This document shows, in pieces, positions 54,716 through 62,979 of a stretch of 64,000 nucleotides of DNA. This DNA is from Bryobacterales bacterium F-183 (lineage in GTDB: Bacteria > Acidobacteriota > Terriglobia > Bryobacterales > Bryobacteraceae). Within the stretch, counting starts at the first letter, position 1. Each line of letters starts with the position of its first letter. The stretch lies in NCBI GenBank assembly GCA_016865505.2, contig AP025252.1:3658001-3722000 (forward strand), written 5' to 3'. A program made the position numbers and the translations under genes. The notes below the pieces were generated by a model. It had not been told where the DNA came from, searched no databases, and was given only the letters and a program-made list of their open reading frames with translations.

Positions 54716-55221
54716 TGCGCGGCCGCCTCCAGAATCGCTTCCCGAATGCCAACGTACGCGCCGCAGCGGCACAGATTGCCACTCATCCGTTCCTGCAGTT
54801 CCGCGCCGGCCAACTCGCCGACCTCGCCATCGGTCACCGCGCTCGGTGCGCCCGCCTTGTACTCGGCAAGCATGCCGACTGCGGAACAGATCTGGCCCGG
54901 GGTACAGAACCCGCACTGAAAGCCATCATGCTCGACAAAGGCCTTTTGCAGCGGATGCAGGCTGCCATCGGCCTCGGCAAGCCCTTCGATGGTTCGGATG
55001 TCGCGCCCTTCGTACTGCAGCGCCAAAGTCAGGCAGGAGTTGATTCGCTCGCCGTCCACAAGCACGGTGCAGGCACCGCAGGCCCCCTGGTTGCAGCCCT
55101 TCTTGGCGCCGGTGAGGCCGCAGTGGTCGCGGATGGCATCGAGTAAAGAGACACGCGGATCCAGATTGCTCAGGGTCCGGGTGTCTCCATTGATCTGGAG
55201 TTGGAATGTGTGCAAGGGCAT
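54712..55221 (-). CDS. Molybdenum hydroxylase 2Fe-2S subunit (PaoA-like)
   Basis: A 169-residue iron-sulfur subunit with two [2Fe-2S] sites: GCNQGACGACTVLVDG plus a later cysteine (INSCLTLA) for the plant-type cluster, and QCGFCTPGQ with LCRCGAY for the second. It begins MPLHTFQLQINGD with no Tat signal. E. coli PaoA has one and is periplasmic, so this complex should be cytoplasmic. It is the first gene of the three-subunit operon. Confidence 0.93.
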   Translation of the reverse strand: MPLHTFQLQINGDTRTLSNLDPRVSLLDAIRDHCGLTGAKKGCNQGACGACTVLVDGERINSCLTLALQYEGRDIRTIEGLAEADGSLHPLQKAFVEHDGFQCGFCTPGQICSAVGMLAEYKAGAPSAVTDGEVGELAGAELQERMSGNLCRCGAYVGIREAILEAAAQ

Positions 55222-55276
55222 GGTGTAAGCGCTTGCACACTAGAGTCAGCGACTCGGGGAGTCGTTTCGATGCCTG

Positions 55277-56071
55277 CTAGACAGTGATCGTCCCGCGCAG
55301 GTACTCGACGCTATGCCCGGCAATCCGCACCCGTTCGCCCTGCAGTTCGCAAGAAAGTTCGCCGACGCGTTTGGAAATCTGCCGTGCCGATAGTTTCTGC
55401 TTGCCCAACCGGTCGGCCCAATACGGGATCAGCGTGCAGTGCGCGGACCCTGTCACCGGATCTTCATCGATACCGGCTTTGGGAGCGAAGAAGCGCGACA
55501 CAAAGTCCACCTCCTTGCCCGGCGCCGTCACGATCACCGCGAAGCGATCCACCTGGCGAAGTTCGCGCTGGTCCGGTTCGAGCGCGGCGATCTCGTCCTC
55601 GCTCTCGTACACCACCATGTAGTCGCGTTGTGAAGCCAGCACCTGCAGCGGCTTGCCACCGAGCGCTGCCTTCAACCGGCTATCCACGGCGCAAGGCTCG
55701 GGCGGACGGGCAGGGAAGTCCAATGCGAGCATTCCGGTCTCGGCATCGCGCGTGACGATGAGTTCGCCGGAACGTGTCTCAAAGGTGAGTTTAGTGGCCG
55801 CTTGGTCAAGGTGCTGGAGGATGACGTGCGCTGCTGCCAGAGTCGCGTGGCCGCACAGGTCGACCTCAAGGCCGGGGGTGAACCAGCGAAGCTTCCAGCG
55901 TTGATCGCCGTTGGGCAGGATAAAGGATGTCTCGGCGAGGTTGTTTTCCGCAGCGATGTTCTGCATCACTGCATCCGGCAGCCAGTCCCCTTCGAGCGGT
56001 ACGACAGCGGCCGGATTGCCGCCGAACAGGCGCGACGTGAAGGCGTCCACCTGGTAGATGGCGAGTTCCAT
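55277..56071 (-). CDS. PhzF-family isomerase/epimerase-like protein
   Basis: A 264-residue protein of the PhzF/diaminopimelate epimerase fold. Marks are YQVDAFTSRLFGGNPAAVV, NNLAETSFIL with the catalytic glutamate, RWFTPGLEVDLCGHATLAAA and GIDEDPVTGSAHC. The ATG at 56071 is preferred over a TTG two codons earlier. Most family members outside phenazine clusters have no known substrate, and no phenazine genes are present here. Confidence 0.92.
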   Translation of the reverse strand: MELAIYQVDAFTSRLFGGNPAAVVPLEGDWLPDAVMQNIAAENNLAETSFILPNGDQRWKLRWFTPGLEVDLCGHATLAAAHVILQHLDQAATKLTFETRSGELIVTRDAETGMLALDFPARPPEPCAVDSRLKAALGGKPLQVLASQRDYMVVYESEDEIAALEPDQRELRQVDRFAVIVTAPGKEVDFVSRFFAPKAGIDEDPVTGSAHCTLIPYWADRLGKQKLSARQISKRVGELSCELQGERVRIAGHSVEYLRGTITV

Positions 56072-56095
56072 ACCCAACTATAGCAATGGGAAAAC

Positions 56096-56365
56096 TTAGT
56101 GGGCGGCGGCGCGGGAACGGTTGCGTTCCAGGTCCACTAGCTCGTCGAAGATGGCGAGCACTTGCTTGCGGTACTGATACACCTTTTGAAAATTCTCGCG
56201 GCTCGCAGAATACCCTCGATGGGTCAGCCACTTGTTGATGAGGTGTGGCGCGATGTCGATATCGGAGCGCAGTGCGTCCGCCGAATGCCCCCTCATGAAC
56301 AGGCCGTAAAAGAGGGCGGCTTCGCGCTGCGGCGCAAGCGGATCGAAATCATCCATAGGAATCAT
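56096..56365 (-). CDS. Small hypothetical protein with HTH-like segment
   Basis: An 89-residue protein, MIPMDDFDPLAPQREAALFY at its start. The segment RGHSADALRSDIDIAPHLINKWLTHRG has the hydrophobic spacing of a helix-turn-helix, followed by a charged helix (about 60-85). The ATG at 56365 has GGAGG ten bases upstream. It is divergent from the gene at 56541 across a structured leader and might regulate it. This is inference from position; the family is not recognised. Confidence 0.65.
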   Translation of the reverse strand: MIPMDDFDPLAPQREAALFYGLFMRGHSADALRSDIDIAPHLINKWLTHRGYSASRENFQKVYQYRKQVLAIFDELVDLERNRSRAAAH

Positions 56366-56416
56366 TCAGGTTCGACCTCCGACTTCCGAAGTATACCGAG
56401 GCATGGAAAAACTGGC

Positions 56417-56465
56417 AAGCTGTATGCCCATTCACACCCGCAAGGGCGCGCCAAGCATACGGCTT
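56417..56465 (+). other. Structured leader candidate upstream of the 93-residue protein
   Basis: AAGCTGTATGC at 56417-56427 pairs with GCATACGGCTT at 56455-56465 over 11 bp (one G-T). The 27-base loop holds CCCGCAAGGG, a second small hairpin with a GCAA tetraloop. The element lies in the 175-base gap, 75 bases before the gene at 56541. I could not match it to TPP, cobalamin, fluoride, c-di-GMP, SAM or glycine riboswitch consensus. It may also be read on the minus strand. Confidence 0.5.
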
Positions 56466-56540
56466 TCAACCACTTAGGAGGCTCCTGCACCCCGGAATCT
56501 CCCGTGCCGCGCCCACACCCTGTCGGACGTAAGGAGGCAC

Positions 56541-56822
56541 ATGCCTATGTACAACCAACTCGCAACGAGCGAAGAGGCACAGCAAATCGCAACGGCGCTC
56601 GGGTCAATCGGCGGCGGCGTGGTCGAAACCTATATCCCGGAGTACGGCGGACCCTACGTGGTTCCCGAAAACGGGCCGTCAAAGTTCTACCACTTCCGCT
56701 TCGCCAACGGCGCGGAGGGTTTCAATGTCGGTTTGATCCGTGCGTTCATGCAGTACAGCCCCATGCGGTGGCCGATGATGATCGCGACCGAAGTGGAAGC
56801 CGCTCGTAAGGTAGAGTACTAA
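56541..56822 (+). CDS. Hypothetical 93-residue protein with strong translation signal
   Basis: Starts MPMYNQLATSEEAQQIATAL, contains GGVVETYIPEYGGPYVVPEN and FYHFRFANGAEGFNVGLIRAF, and ends EVEAARKVEY. There is no signal peptide or membrane segment. The GTAAGGAGGCAC before the ATG is one of the best ribosome binding sites in the window, suggesting high expression. A strong hairpin follows 11 bases after the stop, and a structured leader precedes the gene. I do not recognise the family. Confidence 0.75.
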   Translation: MPMYNQLATSEEAQQIATALGSIGGGVVETYIPEYGGPYVVPENGPSKFYHFRFANGAEGFNVGLIRAFMQYSPMRWPMMIATEVEAARKVEY

Positions 56823-56833
56823 CCCCCGGAGCC

Positions 56834-56865
56834 GGACGGTCCTTCTCGCAAAGGGAAGGCCGTCC
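56834..56865. terminator. Hairpin after the 93-residue protein gene
   Basis: GGACGG at 56834-56839 pairs with CCGTCC at 56860-56865, and CCTTC at 56841-56845 with GAAGG at 56855-56859; T56840 bulges out. Total stem 11 bp with a 9-base loop. It lies between convergent genes and probably ends transcription of one or both, though no T-run follows. Confidence 0.6.
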
Positions 56866-56886
56866 TGGCAGGGTTCGCATTGGAAC

Positions 56887-57624
56887 CTAGCGAAAGCGGA
56901 ACAGGTCACCCAGCCGCTTCGTCGAAAAGATACTCACCTGTATGCTGTGGTTCACCTCATGAATCCGCGCATTGCGTTGCACCAGATACTGGTTCAGGTA
57001 CCCCACCTCCACCCGGGCAGTGTCGCTCAGATTCACACCAAGCGCTCCGTAGGCGCGATTCTGGTCGAAAATGCGAGGCGCCATATTCGGCGGCACATGT
57101 ACCAGCAGTTCGTTGGCAACGGTCCAGTAGTACTTGTCGTTGATAGGGATCGTGGCGCGGGTCTGCCACCGGAACCGCTGCTGGAACCGCCATCGCTCGT
57201 GAGGCAGCGGACCAACGGGTACTTCCCTCTGAATGTCCAACCAGCGCTGCTCGTGCCGTGCCCGGTGCGCGAACCTCACTTTACCGATCTTGTGTTTGAA
57301 AACCGCCTGCTGGTGCGTACGATGTTCGTCAAACGCCTGCCGTACCGGAAAGCTCCCATAGGGATAGGTCTTTGCGAATGCGTAACCGCCGGAAAGCTGC
57401 AGCCAGGAGTTGACATCGTAGTTGATCGCCGGCCGGTAGAACGACTGTTGCCACCGGTTAAACCCCTCATCGCGCCGCCATTGCGCTTCTAAGTGTAAGC
57501 CCCACTTGGTTTTACCAATCGGATGGTCGCCAAAGTACATGACCCACCCCAGCAGATTCGGGTCCTGCACGACGTCCTGTGCGGACATTAACAAAAGTAA
57601 AGAAACGGCGGTCACTGCACGCAT
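56887..57624 (-). CDS. DUF2490-family outer-membrane protein
   Basis: A 245-residue protein with a signal peptide (about 1-16) and strands of an outer-membrane barrel: WGLHLEAQWRRDEGFNRWQQ, FYRPAINYDVNSWLQLSGGY, RFQQRFRWQTRATIP, YYWTVANELLVHVPP and ARVEVGYLNQYLVQ. These are standard features of DUF2490. The C-terminus ends in an arginine rather than an aromatic residue. Function unknown; probably a small barrel or periplasm-facing beta structure. Confidence 0.85.
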   Translation of the reverse strand: MRAVTAVSLLLLMSAQDVVQDPNLLGWVMYFGDHPIGKTKWGLHLEAQWRRDEGFNRWQQSFYRPAINYDVNSWLQLSGGYAFAKTYPYGSFPVRQAFDEHRTHQQAVFKHKIGKVRFAHRARHEQRWLDIQREVPVGPLPHERWRFQQRFRWQTRATIPINDKYYWTVANELLVHVPPNMAPRIFDQNRAYGALGVNLSDTARVEVGYLNQYLVQRNARIHEVNHSIQVSIFSTKRLGDLFRFR

Positions 57625-57682
57625 TGTAGCGGGCAGACCCCCGTGGCTGTCACCTGTTTGACATCATTTTGTTACCGAAAAG

Positions 57683-59962
57683 TCATTCTGCAATTCGTTC
57701 CAGAATGGTCGCCAGCGCCTGTTCTTCCTGCTCGATCTCCAGATCGATCTCCAGCCAGCACAGCCGCAGACCCCGGAACTCCGCCAGCGCGAGGTCCGAC
57801 AGGTTCATGTAGTCCTTCTCTGTTGTGACCACGCAATCCACCTTGGCGTTTCGAGCCTGCCACGCGATCCGCGCCGTTTCCTTCGGCGTGTACACGTGAT
57901 GGTCCCCAAACTCCCACTTGGGACGGGCAAAGATGCCGAGCCCCTCCAGCGTCCGCCAGAACGTCCGCGGATTCGCCAGCCCGCAGAACGCCGCCACACG
58001 ACCCACCGGCTGACCATCCCCGCGCCACTGCCGGAACCGTACCCGCGACCGCAGCACCGGAGCATGCTCGTTGTACTTCCGCAGTTCCCGCTCAATCCCG
58101 TCCGTATGCTGGTTCGGCTCCACCCGCGTCAGCACAAAGAGATCGGCCCGCCGCAACTGTTCCAAAGGCTCGCGCAGCTTGCCCAGCGGAAACACCTTGC
58201 CGCCGCCAAACGGGTCCAGACTGTCAATCAGCACCACATCCACCGTACGCGCTAGTTTCCGATGCTGAAACCCATCGTCCAGAATCGCCACATCTGCCGG
58301 ATAACGTCGCAACAGCCTCTGCGCCGTGACATACCGGTCCGCGCCGATCCCCAGGTGCGACACTCCACGTCGTACAAAGATCTGCGCCTCATCCCCCGTC
58401 AACCCCGTATCCACCTTGGCGCCCTTGGGTACAATCACCGTCGTATGCGGAGTCCGCCGCCTGTACCCGCGAGTCAGGATCGCCGGCTGCCACCCCCGAT
58501 CCCGCAGCTTCTCGCTCAGCCAGATCACCATCGGCGTCTTGCCCGCGCCGCCCATCGTGATGCCGCCAATCGAGATCACCGGGATGTCCAACTTGCGAGC
58601 CCCGTCGCTGGACCTCGAAAACGCCGCCCAAATCCGCGCAAAAGGCCACAACAGTACAGTTGCCAAAAGGCTCCGCGGCGACACCGGTAAAGCCGCATGA
58701 CACGCTGCCAGCAGACGATCCGCCGCCTTTGCCGTAACCCCGCGCTTGGACTCCGCAATCGCCCGGCCTCGCTCGCCGATCTCCCGCCGTCGTCCTGGAT
58801 CGGCCAGCAGACCATTCACCGCCGCCGCCAACTCAGCCGGCAGAGAAATCTGCTCCAGCGCCCCGGCCGCCGAAAACTCGGCATGGATCTCCGCAAAGTT
58901 ATGGTTATGCGGACCCACAATCACCGGCTTGGCAAAGAACGCCGGTTCCAGCAGATTATGCCCGCCGCGACGCGCAATCGTGCCGCCCATAAACACCACC
59001 GTCGCGATCGCAAACAGACTGCCCAACTCGCCCATCGAGTCCAGCAGCAGGACATCCTCGTCTCCCATCGCCTCCTCGATCTTCGTCCGCCGCACAAACC
59101 GCAGCCCTGCCGCCGCCAGCTTCTGTGCCGCTAGATCAAAGCGCTCCGGCCTCCGCGGCACCAGCAGCAACAACGTACCCGGATGCTCGCGCCGGACATC
59201 CCCAAACGCCGCGATCACGACATCGTCTTCGTCCACATCCGCGCCATCCACCGGAGGCATCGTACTCGCCGCAATCCAAACCCGCTCGCGCCCCCGCAGG
59301 AACTCCAAAACCTCCGGCGCGATGCCCTTGGACGATGGATTGAAATCAAACTTCAGATTGCCCAGCGTTTCCAGCCGCGCAGGCTCGACCCCCACCGCCA
59401 GATACCGGTCATAATCCTGCGCACTCTGTACACAGATGAGATCCGCTTGATTCAGCACCGGCGCAAAGAACCAGCTCCAACGGCGATACGTCGGGAACGT
59501 ACGATCACTGATGCGCCCATTCACAATCACCAACGAACACCCGTGGCGCTTGGCCTCACGGTACAGGTTGGGCCAGATCTCGGTTTCGAGCACGCACACC
59601 AAGCTCGGCCGCAGCATACGGAACACGCGTCGTACAAACCACCGGTAATCGATCGGCGCGTAGAAGATCCCCGCCGCCATCCCGTCCAGCTTTTCCAGGC
59701 AAATCGCACGGCCCGCCAGCGTCGACGTGGATACATACACCGGCGCATTCGGGTACCTCGACCGCAACTCCCGCACCAGCGGCACCGCCGAGATCGCCTC
59801 GCCCACGGATACCGCATGCAACCAGATCGCTCCGTGCGCCGTCCGTTGCCAAGAGGCCTTCAGGCTTCCAAAGCGTTCGCCGAGATGCCGCAAATAGGCG
59901 CGATTCCGCAAAATCCGGCGCAGCAAATACAATAGAACGAGTGGAAACGCCAGCCACTGCAA
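57683..59962 (-). CDS. waaA-lpxK: Fused Kdo transferase (WaaA) and lipid A 4'-kinase (LpxK)
   Basis: About 759 residues in two domains. The first (about 1-400) is 3-deoxy-D-manno-octulosonic acid transferase: membrane anchor, GERFGSLKASWQR, WLHAVSVGEAISAVPLV with the catalytic glutamate, LETEIWPNLYREAKR, and GGHNLLEPAFFAKPVIVGP. The second (about 430-759) is tetraacyldisaccharide 4'-kinase: Walker A GGITMGGAGKTP, TRGYRRRTP, VAILDDGFQHRKLARTVDVV and FCGLANPRTFW. Both act at the inner face of the cytoplasmic membrane on consecutive lipid A steps. No stop or frame change separates them. The start is uncertain: TTG at 59962 loses a few family residues (IYPLYVLL) and no ATG is available. Confidence 0.9.
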   Translation of the reverse strand: MQWLAFPLVLLYLLRRILRNRAYLRHLGERFGSLKASWQRTAHGAIWLHAVSVGEAISAVPLVRELRSRYPNAPVYVSTSTLAGRAICLEKLDGMAAGIFYAPIDYRWFVRRVFRMLRPSLVCVLETEIWPNLYREAKRHGCSLVIVNGRISDRTFPTYRRWSWFFAPVLNQADLICVQSAQDYDRYLAVGVEPARLETLGNLKFDFNPSSKGIAPEVLEFLRGRERVWIAASTMPPVDGADVDEDDVVIAAFGDVRREHPGTLLLLVPRRPERFDLAAQKLAAAGLRFVRRTKIEEAMGDEDVLLLDSMGELGSLFAIATVVFMGGTIARRGGHNLLEPAFFAKPVIVGPHNHNFAEIHAEFSAAGALEQISLPAELAAAVNGLLADPGRRREIGERGRAIAESKRGVTAKAADRLLAACHAALPVSPRSLLATVLLWPFARIWAAFSRSSDGARKLDIPVISIGGITMGGAGKTPMVIWLSEKLRDRGWQPAILTRGYRRRTPHTTVIVPKGAKVDTGLTGDEAQIFVRRGVSHLGIGADRYVTAQRLLRRYPADVAILDDGFQHRKLARTVDVVLIDSLDPFGGGKVFPLGKLREPLEQLRRADLFVLTRVEPNQHTDGIERELRKYNEHAPVLRSRVRFRQWRGDGQPVGRVAAFCGLANPRTFWRTLEGLGIFARPKWEFGDHHVYTPKETARIAWQARNAKVDCVVTTEKDYMNLSDLALAEFRGLRLCWLEIDLEIEQEEQALATILERIAE

Positions 59963-59981
59963 AAGGACGTAAAGGGGATAT

Positions 59982-60581
59982 ATGAAAACAGTCTTGAGTC
60001 GCAGCGTTTTGACCGCCCTGTTGGTTATTATCCCGGCTTTCGGGCTGGATAAGGAACCGTTCAAGGCCGGTCGCGCCGAAACGTACACGGCCAAGTCTGT
60101 ACAAGGCAAGGTGACAGTAGCCGTCGCCCCCTACGGCCGCCCGGACCAGATCCGCCAGGCCTTCGGTAAGGCGGACCTCGACAAGTACGGCGTTTTGCCG
60201 GTGCTGGTAGTGATCGACAACAACGGTTCCACGACCATCAAGCTGGACCTCATCGCCGAGTACATCACTGCCGACGGCAAGCACGTCGAAGCGATCCCGG
60301 CGGACGAAGTGATGTACCTGAACACGCCCAAGCGCCCCAAGATGGTGGACACCCCCCGTTTCCCTCTCCCCTCCCGCAAATCGAAGAACAAGCTGGAGGC
60401 ATGGGAAGTCACGGGTCGCGCCTTCACAGCCAAGATGGTGCCCCCGGGCGAGTCGGTATCAGGTTTTGTATACTTCCAGGTGCCGCAGGAATCGGGCTCG
60501 CGCATCTATCTCAACGGCTTTAGCGACGCCAACACGCGCAAGGACCTGTTCTACTTCGAAATTCCGTTACCCAGCGAATAG
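59982..60581 (+). CDS. Secreted hypothetical protein
   Basis: A 199-residue exported protein (signal peptide about 1-22: basic start, LTALLVIIPAFG). The mature chain is beta-rich (VLPVLVVIDNNGSTTIKLDL, VSGFVYFQVPQESGSRIYLN) and probably an immunoglobulin-like fold. It is divergent from the lipid A fusion gene, with starts about 20 bases apart. The next gene, the STAND-like NTPase, begins 13 bases after it, but a signal-peptide protein is an odd partner for that gene, so cotranscription may not mean shared function. Confidence 0.75.
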   Translation: MKTVLSRSVLTALLVIIPAFGLDKEPFKAGRAETYTAKSVQGKVTVAVAPYGRPDQIRQAFGKADLDKYGVLPVLVVIDNNGSTTIKLDLIAEYITADGKHVEAIPADEVMYLNTPKRPKMVDTPRFPLPSRKSKNKLEAWEVTGRAFTAKMVPPGESVSGFVYFQVPQESGSRIYLNGFSDANTRKDLFYFEIPLPSE

Positions 60582-60594
60582 CTAGGAACCCTGC

Positions 60595-62979
60595 ATGTCG
60601 CCTACTGTCGCAGGGTCGGGCAACATCCTGGTGCAAGTCTGCGGCGATGCCAACAGCGTCACCGTATGCCAGCGGCCAGGCGTTCATTTATGGCGTCCGC
60701 CGAGGGGACGAAAGCCGTCGCACGAGCGCGAAGTCCTGCTCAGTCACTTCGAGGCCATCCCGTTCGCCGCCCGGGAAACTGACCTAAAGCTTATCGGCGA
60801 ATGGCTGAGCAGCGACCGTCAAACCTCCGCCCTCTGTATTGTAGGAGCCGGCGGCACGGGCAAGACGCGCCTGGCTCTTGAGCTGTTTCACCGCTACGAA
60901 GCGGACTGGTCCTGCGGCTTTATCACCGGCTTCCGCGACCCCAGCGCCCTCGCCGCGAGTACGCCGGCCATGGATCGAAACAGGCCTTTGCTCGCAGTGG
61001 TGGATTACGCCGCCTCGCACGCAGAAGACCTTCGAAAGTTTCTCGAAGATCTGGCGCAGTACGGAACGCGCATCCCAAAGGTTCGAATCCTACTTCTGGA
61101 ACGCTTCGCCGACCCACAATCCGGGTGGTACCAGCGCCTATTCAACTACTCGCAAACCGCGCCGACGGCGGATCTCTTTTTCCAGCCAGAGCCGCATTTG
61201 CTCACGCCGCTCACCAGCGATCTGGACCGCCGGTCGATCTTTAACCATACTCTCGATGCAAGCGCCGTCTTTCATCCGAATTCTACCCGACCGCAGGATG
61301 CTTTCGATTTAGGCCTTCTGGATAAGCCCCATCTTGCCGATCCGCTCGTGCTCATGATGGCTGCTCTGGCGGCTTGGGAAACTGGCGTCTACGGTGTCCT
61401 TTCGTTATCGCGTCCCGACCTCGCCGTGCGAATGGCCCGCCGCGAGCGGACCCGGCTAGCCAAACGTTCCAACTCCATACTGCTCCCACATCTGGCGGCG
61501 CACAGCACGCTTTCCGGCGGATTCAACAAGGCAGCCCTTCGGACCGCCGCGCGCGAAGAGTGCGAATCGTTGGAAACCACTTACCCGGACGGTCCTGGCG
61601 CACTTGCCCGCGATCTTGCCGACATGCTGCCCGGTCCAACGCCCGAGTCGAGTGGAGTGATCTTGCCGGACATCATTGGCGAAGCATTTGTGCTGGACGT
61701 AAAACCGGAAGGCATAGATCGCGCCGCCCACCGGGATGCTGACGCTGTCATTCGCACGCTGACACGCACTCTGCAGGACTTTTATGATCCCCACGAAGTT
61801 CGCGGAAAGAATCAGTCCGGCGTGGATGGGTCAACATCTGTCCAGTGGCTGCGCCAACTTGCCAGTCAAGCGCATGCCGGAGACGTCGAACTGCTCTTCG
61901 GAATCGCAAACAATTTACCCGAGTCCTCAGTGGAACTGGCACCGCTCGCCGCTGAGGTACATTCGCGTTTGTTGGATATCTTATCTTCCGTTCCTGGATT
62001 GGCGGAGTCACGTCGCGCACAGCAAGCGGCGCTGCTAAACAACTATGGCAACCGGCTTGGTGCCCTTGGGGATCGGAAAGCGGCGAAGGAGGCGACAGGC
62101 GAATCGGTAGCGATTCGGAGAAAGCTGGCAATCGCGCGACCAGACCTCTACCTTGCGGATTTGGCGGGTTCGCTGACCAACTACGGAAATAGGCTTCGCG
62201 ACCTCGGGGAAAGGGAGGCGGCTAAGGAAGCGGCGGGCGAGGCGGTAGTGATCTATCGCAAGCTGGCAGAAGCGCGACCGGACGCCTTCCTGCCCAACTT
62301 GGCGAAGGTGCTGAACAACTACGGGAACATGCTCAGCGACCTCGGGGAGCAGGAAGTGGCGAAGGAAGCGGCGGGCGAGGCGCTAGTGATTCGACGGAAG
62401 CTGGCGGAAGCGCGACCGGAGGCCTTTCTCCCGGACTTGGCGAGATCGCTGAACAACTATGGAAATAGGCTCAGCGATCTCGGGCAACGCGAAGCGGCGA
62501 AGGAAGCGGCGAGCGAGGCGGTCGTGATTCGGCGTAAGCTAGCCGCAGCGCGACCCGACGCCTTCCTGCCCAACTTGGCGACGTCCCTGAACAACTATGG
62601 AGGGATGCTCGCCGCCTGCGGGGAACGGGAAGCGGCGAAGGAAGCGGCAGGCGAGGCGGTAGCGATTTATCGCAAGCTGGCGGCAGCACGACCGGACGCT
62701 TTCGTGCACGGCTTGGCGGCGTCGCTGGCTGCATTTGCGATGGTGACAGACGACCCCCGCGAATCGGGGGCGTTGTTTCATGAGGCACTTCGAACATTGG
62801 TGCCAATATTTCTGCGGTTGCCAAAAGCGCATGCGCACCTCATTGGTCGGATCGTGGCCGACTACATCGAAGTGTGCGAGGACCTCGGCTCACCGCTAGA
62901 CGTGGACCTGCTGATGCTGATTCTTCCAGTCTTGGCGCAGTTACAAAACAACAATTCGCAAGGAAATACAGAAGGATGA
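60595..62979 (+). CDS. STAND-like P-loop NTPase with C-terminal TPR repeats
   Basis: A 794-residue cytoplasmic protein. Residues 7-24 (GSGNILVQVCGDANSVTV) form a Gly/Asn beta motif of the kind seen in conflict-system effector-associated proteins. The NTPase follows: Walker A GAGGTGKT (84-91), Walker B-like PLLAVVDYA (131-139) and RILLLERF as the next strand. A helical region (about 200-470) leads to five near-identical TPR units (481-710) and a helical C-terminus ending in [15 protein letters not shown] proteins are switch NTPases that sense a signal through repeats and activate an effector. No toxin, protease or nuclease domain is visible, so the effector may be the small coupled partner. 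Confidence 0.8.
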   Translation: MSPTVAGSGNILVQVCGDANSVTVCQRPGVHLWRPPRGRKPSHEREVLLSHFEAIPFAARETDLKLIGEWLSSDRQTSALCIVGAGGTGKTRLALELFHRYEADWSCGFITGFRDPSALAASTPAMDRNRPLLAVVDYAASHAEDLRKFLEDLAQYGTRIPKVRILLLERFADPQSGWYQRLFNYSQTAPTADLFFQPEPHLLTPLTSDLDRRSIFNHTLDASAVFHPNSTRPQDAFDLGLLDKPHLADPLVLMMAALAAWETGVYGVLSLSRPDLAVRMARRERTRLAKRSNSILLPHLAAHSTLSGGFNKAALRTAAREECESLETTYPDGPGALARDLADMLPGPTPESSGVILPDIIGEAFVLDVKPEGIDRAAHRDADAVIRTLTRTLQDFYDPHEVRGKNQSGVDGSTSVQWLRQLASQAHAGDVELLFGIANNLPESSVELAPLAAEVHSRLLDILSSVPGLAESRRAQQAALLNNYGNRLGALGDRKAAKEATGESVAIRRKLAIARPDLYLADLAGSLTNYGNRLRDLGEREAAKEAAGEAVVIYRKLAEARPDAFLPNLAKVLNNYGNMLSDLGEQEVAKEAAGEALVIRRKLAEARPEAFLPDLARSLNNYGNRLSDLGQREAAKEAASEAVVIRRKLAAARPDAFLPNLATSLNNYGGMLAACGEREAAKEAAGEAVAIYRKLAAARPDAFVHGLAASLAAFAMVTDDPRESGALFHEALRTLVPIFLRLPKAHAHLIGRIVADYIEVCEDLGSPLDVDLLMLILPVLAQLQNNNSQGNTEG
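62035..62724 (+). repeat. Five tandem 138-bp units encoding TPR repeats
   Basis: Five units of exactly 138 bases (46 codons) begin at 62035, 62173, 62311, 62449 and 62587. Each encodes a unit starting LNNYGN-L--LG and continuing REAAKEAAGEAVVIYRKLAE with ARPDAFLPNLA. Similarity is high in DNA as well as protein, with no gaps. The last unit runs into diverged sequence. The array is likely to gain or lose units by recombination. Confidence 0.9.

Noticed and set aside
56417-56540. GEMM (c-di-GMP) or fluoride riboswitch
   Set aside because: The stem and GNRA loop are suggestive, but the conserved core sequences of neither class are present.
62035-62724. CRISPR-like array
   Set aside because: The repeats are 138 bp, contiguous, in frame and encode TPR units; there are no spacers.
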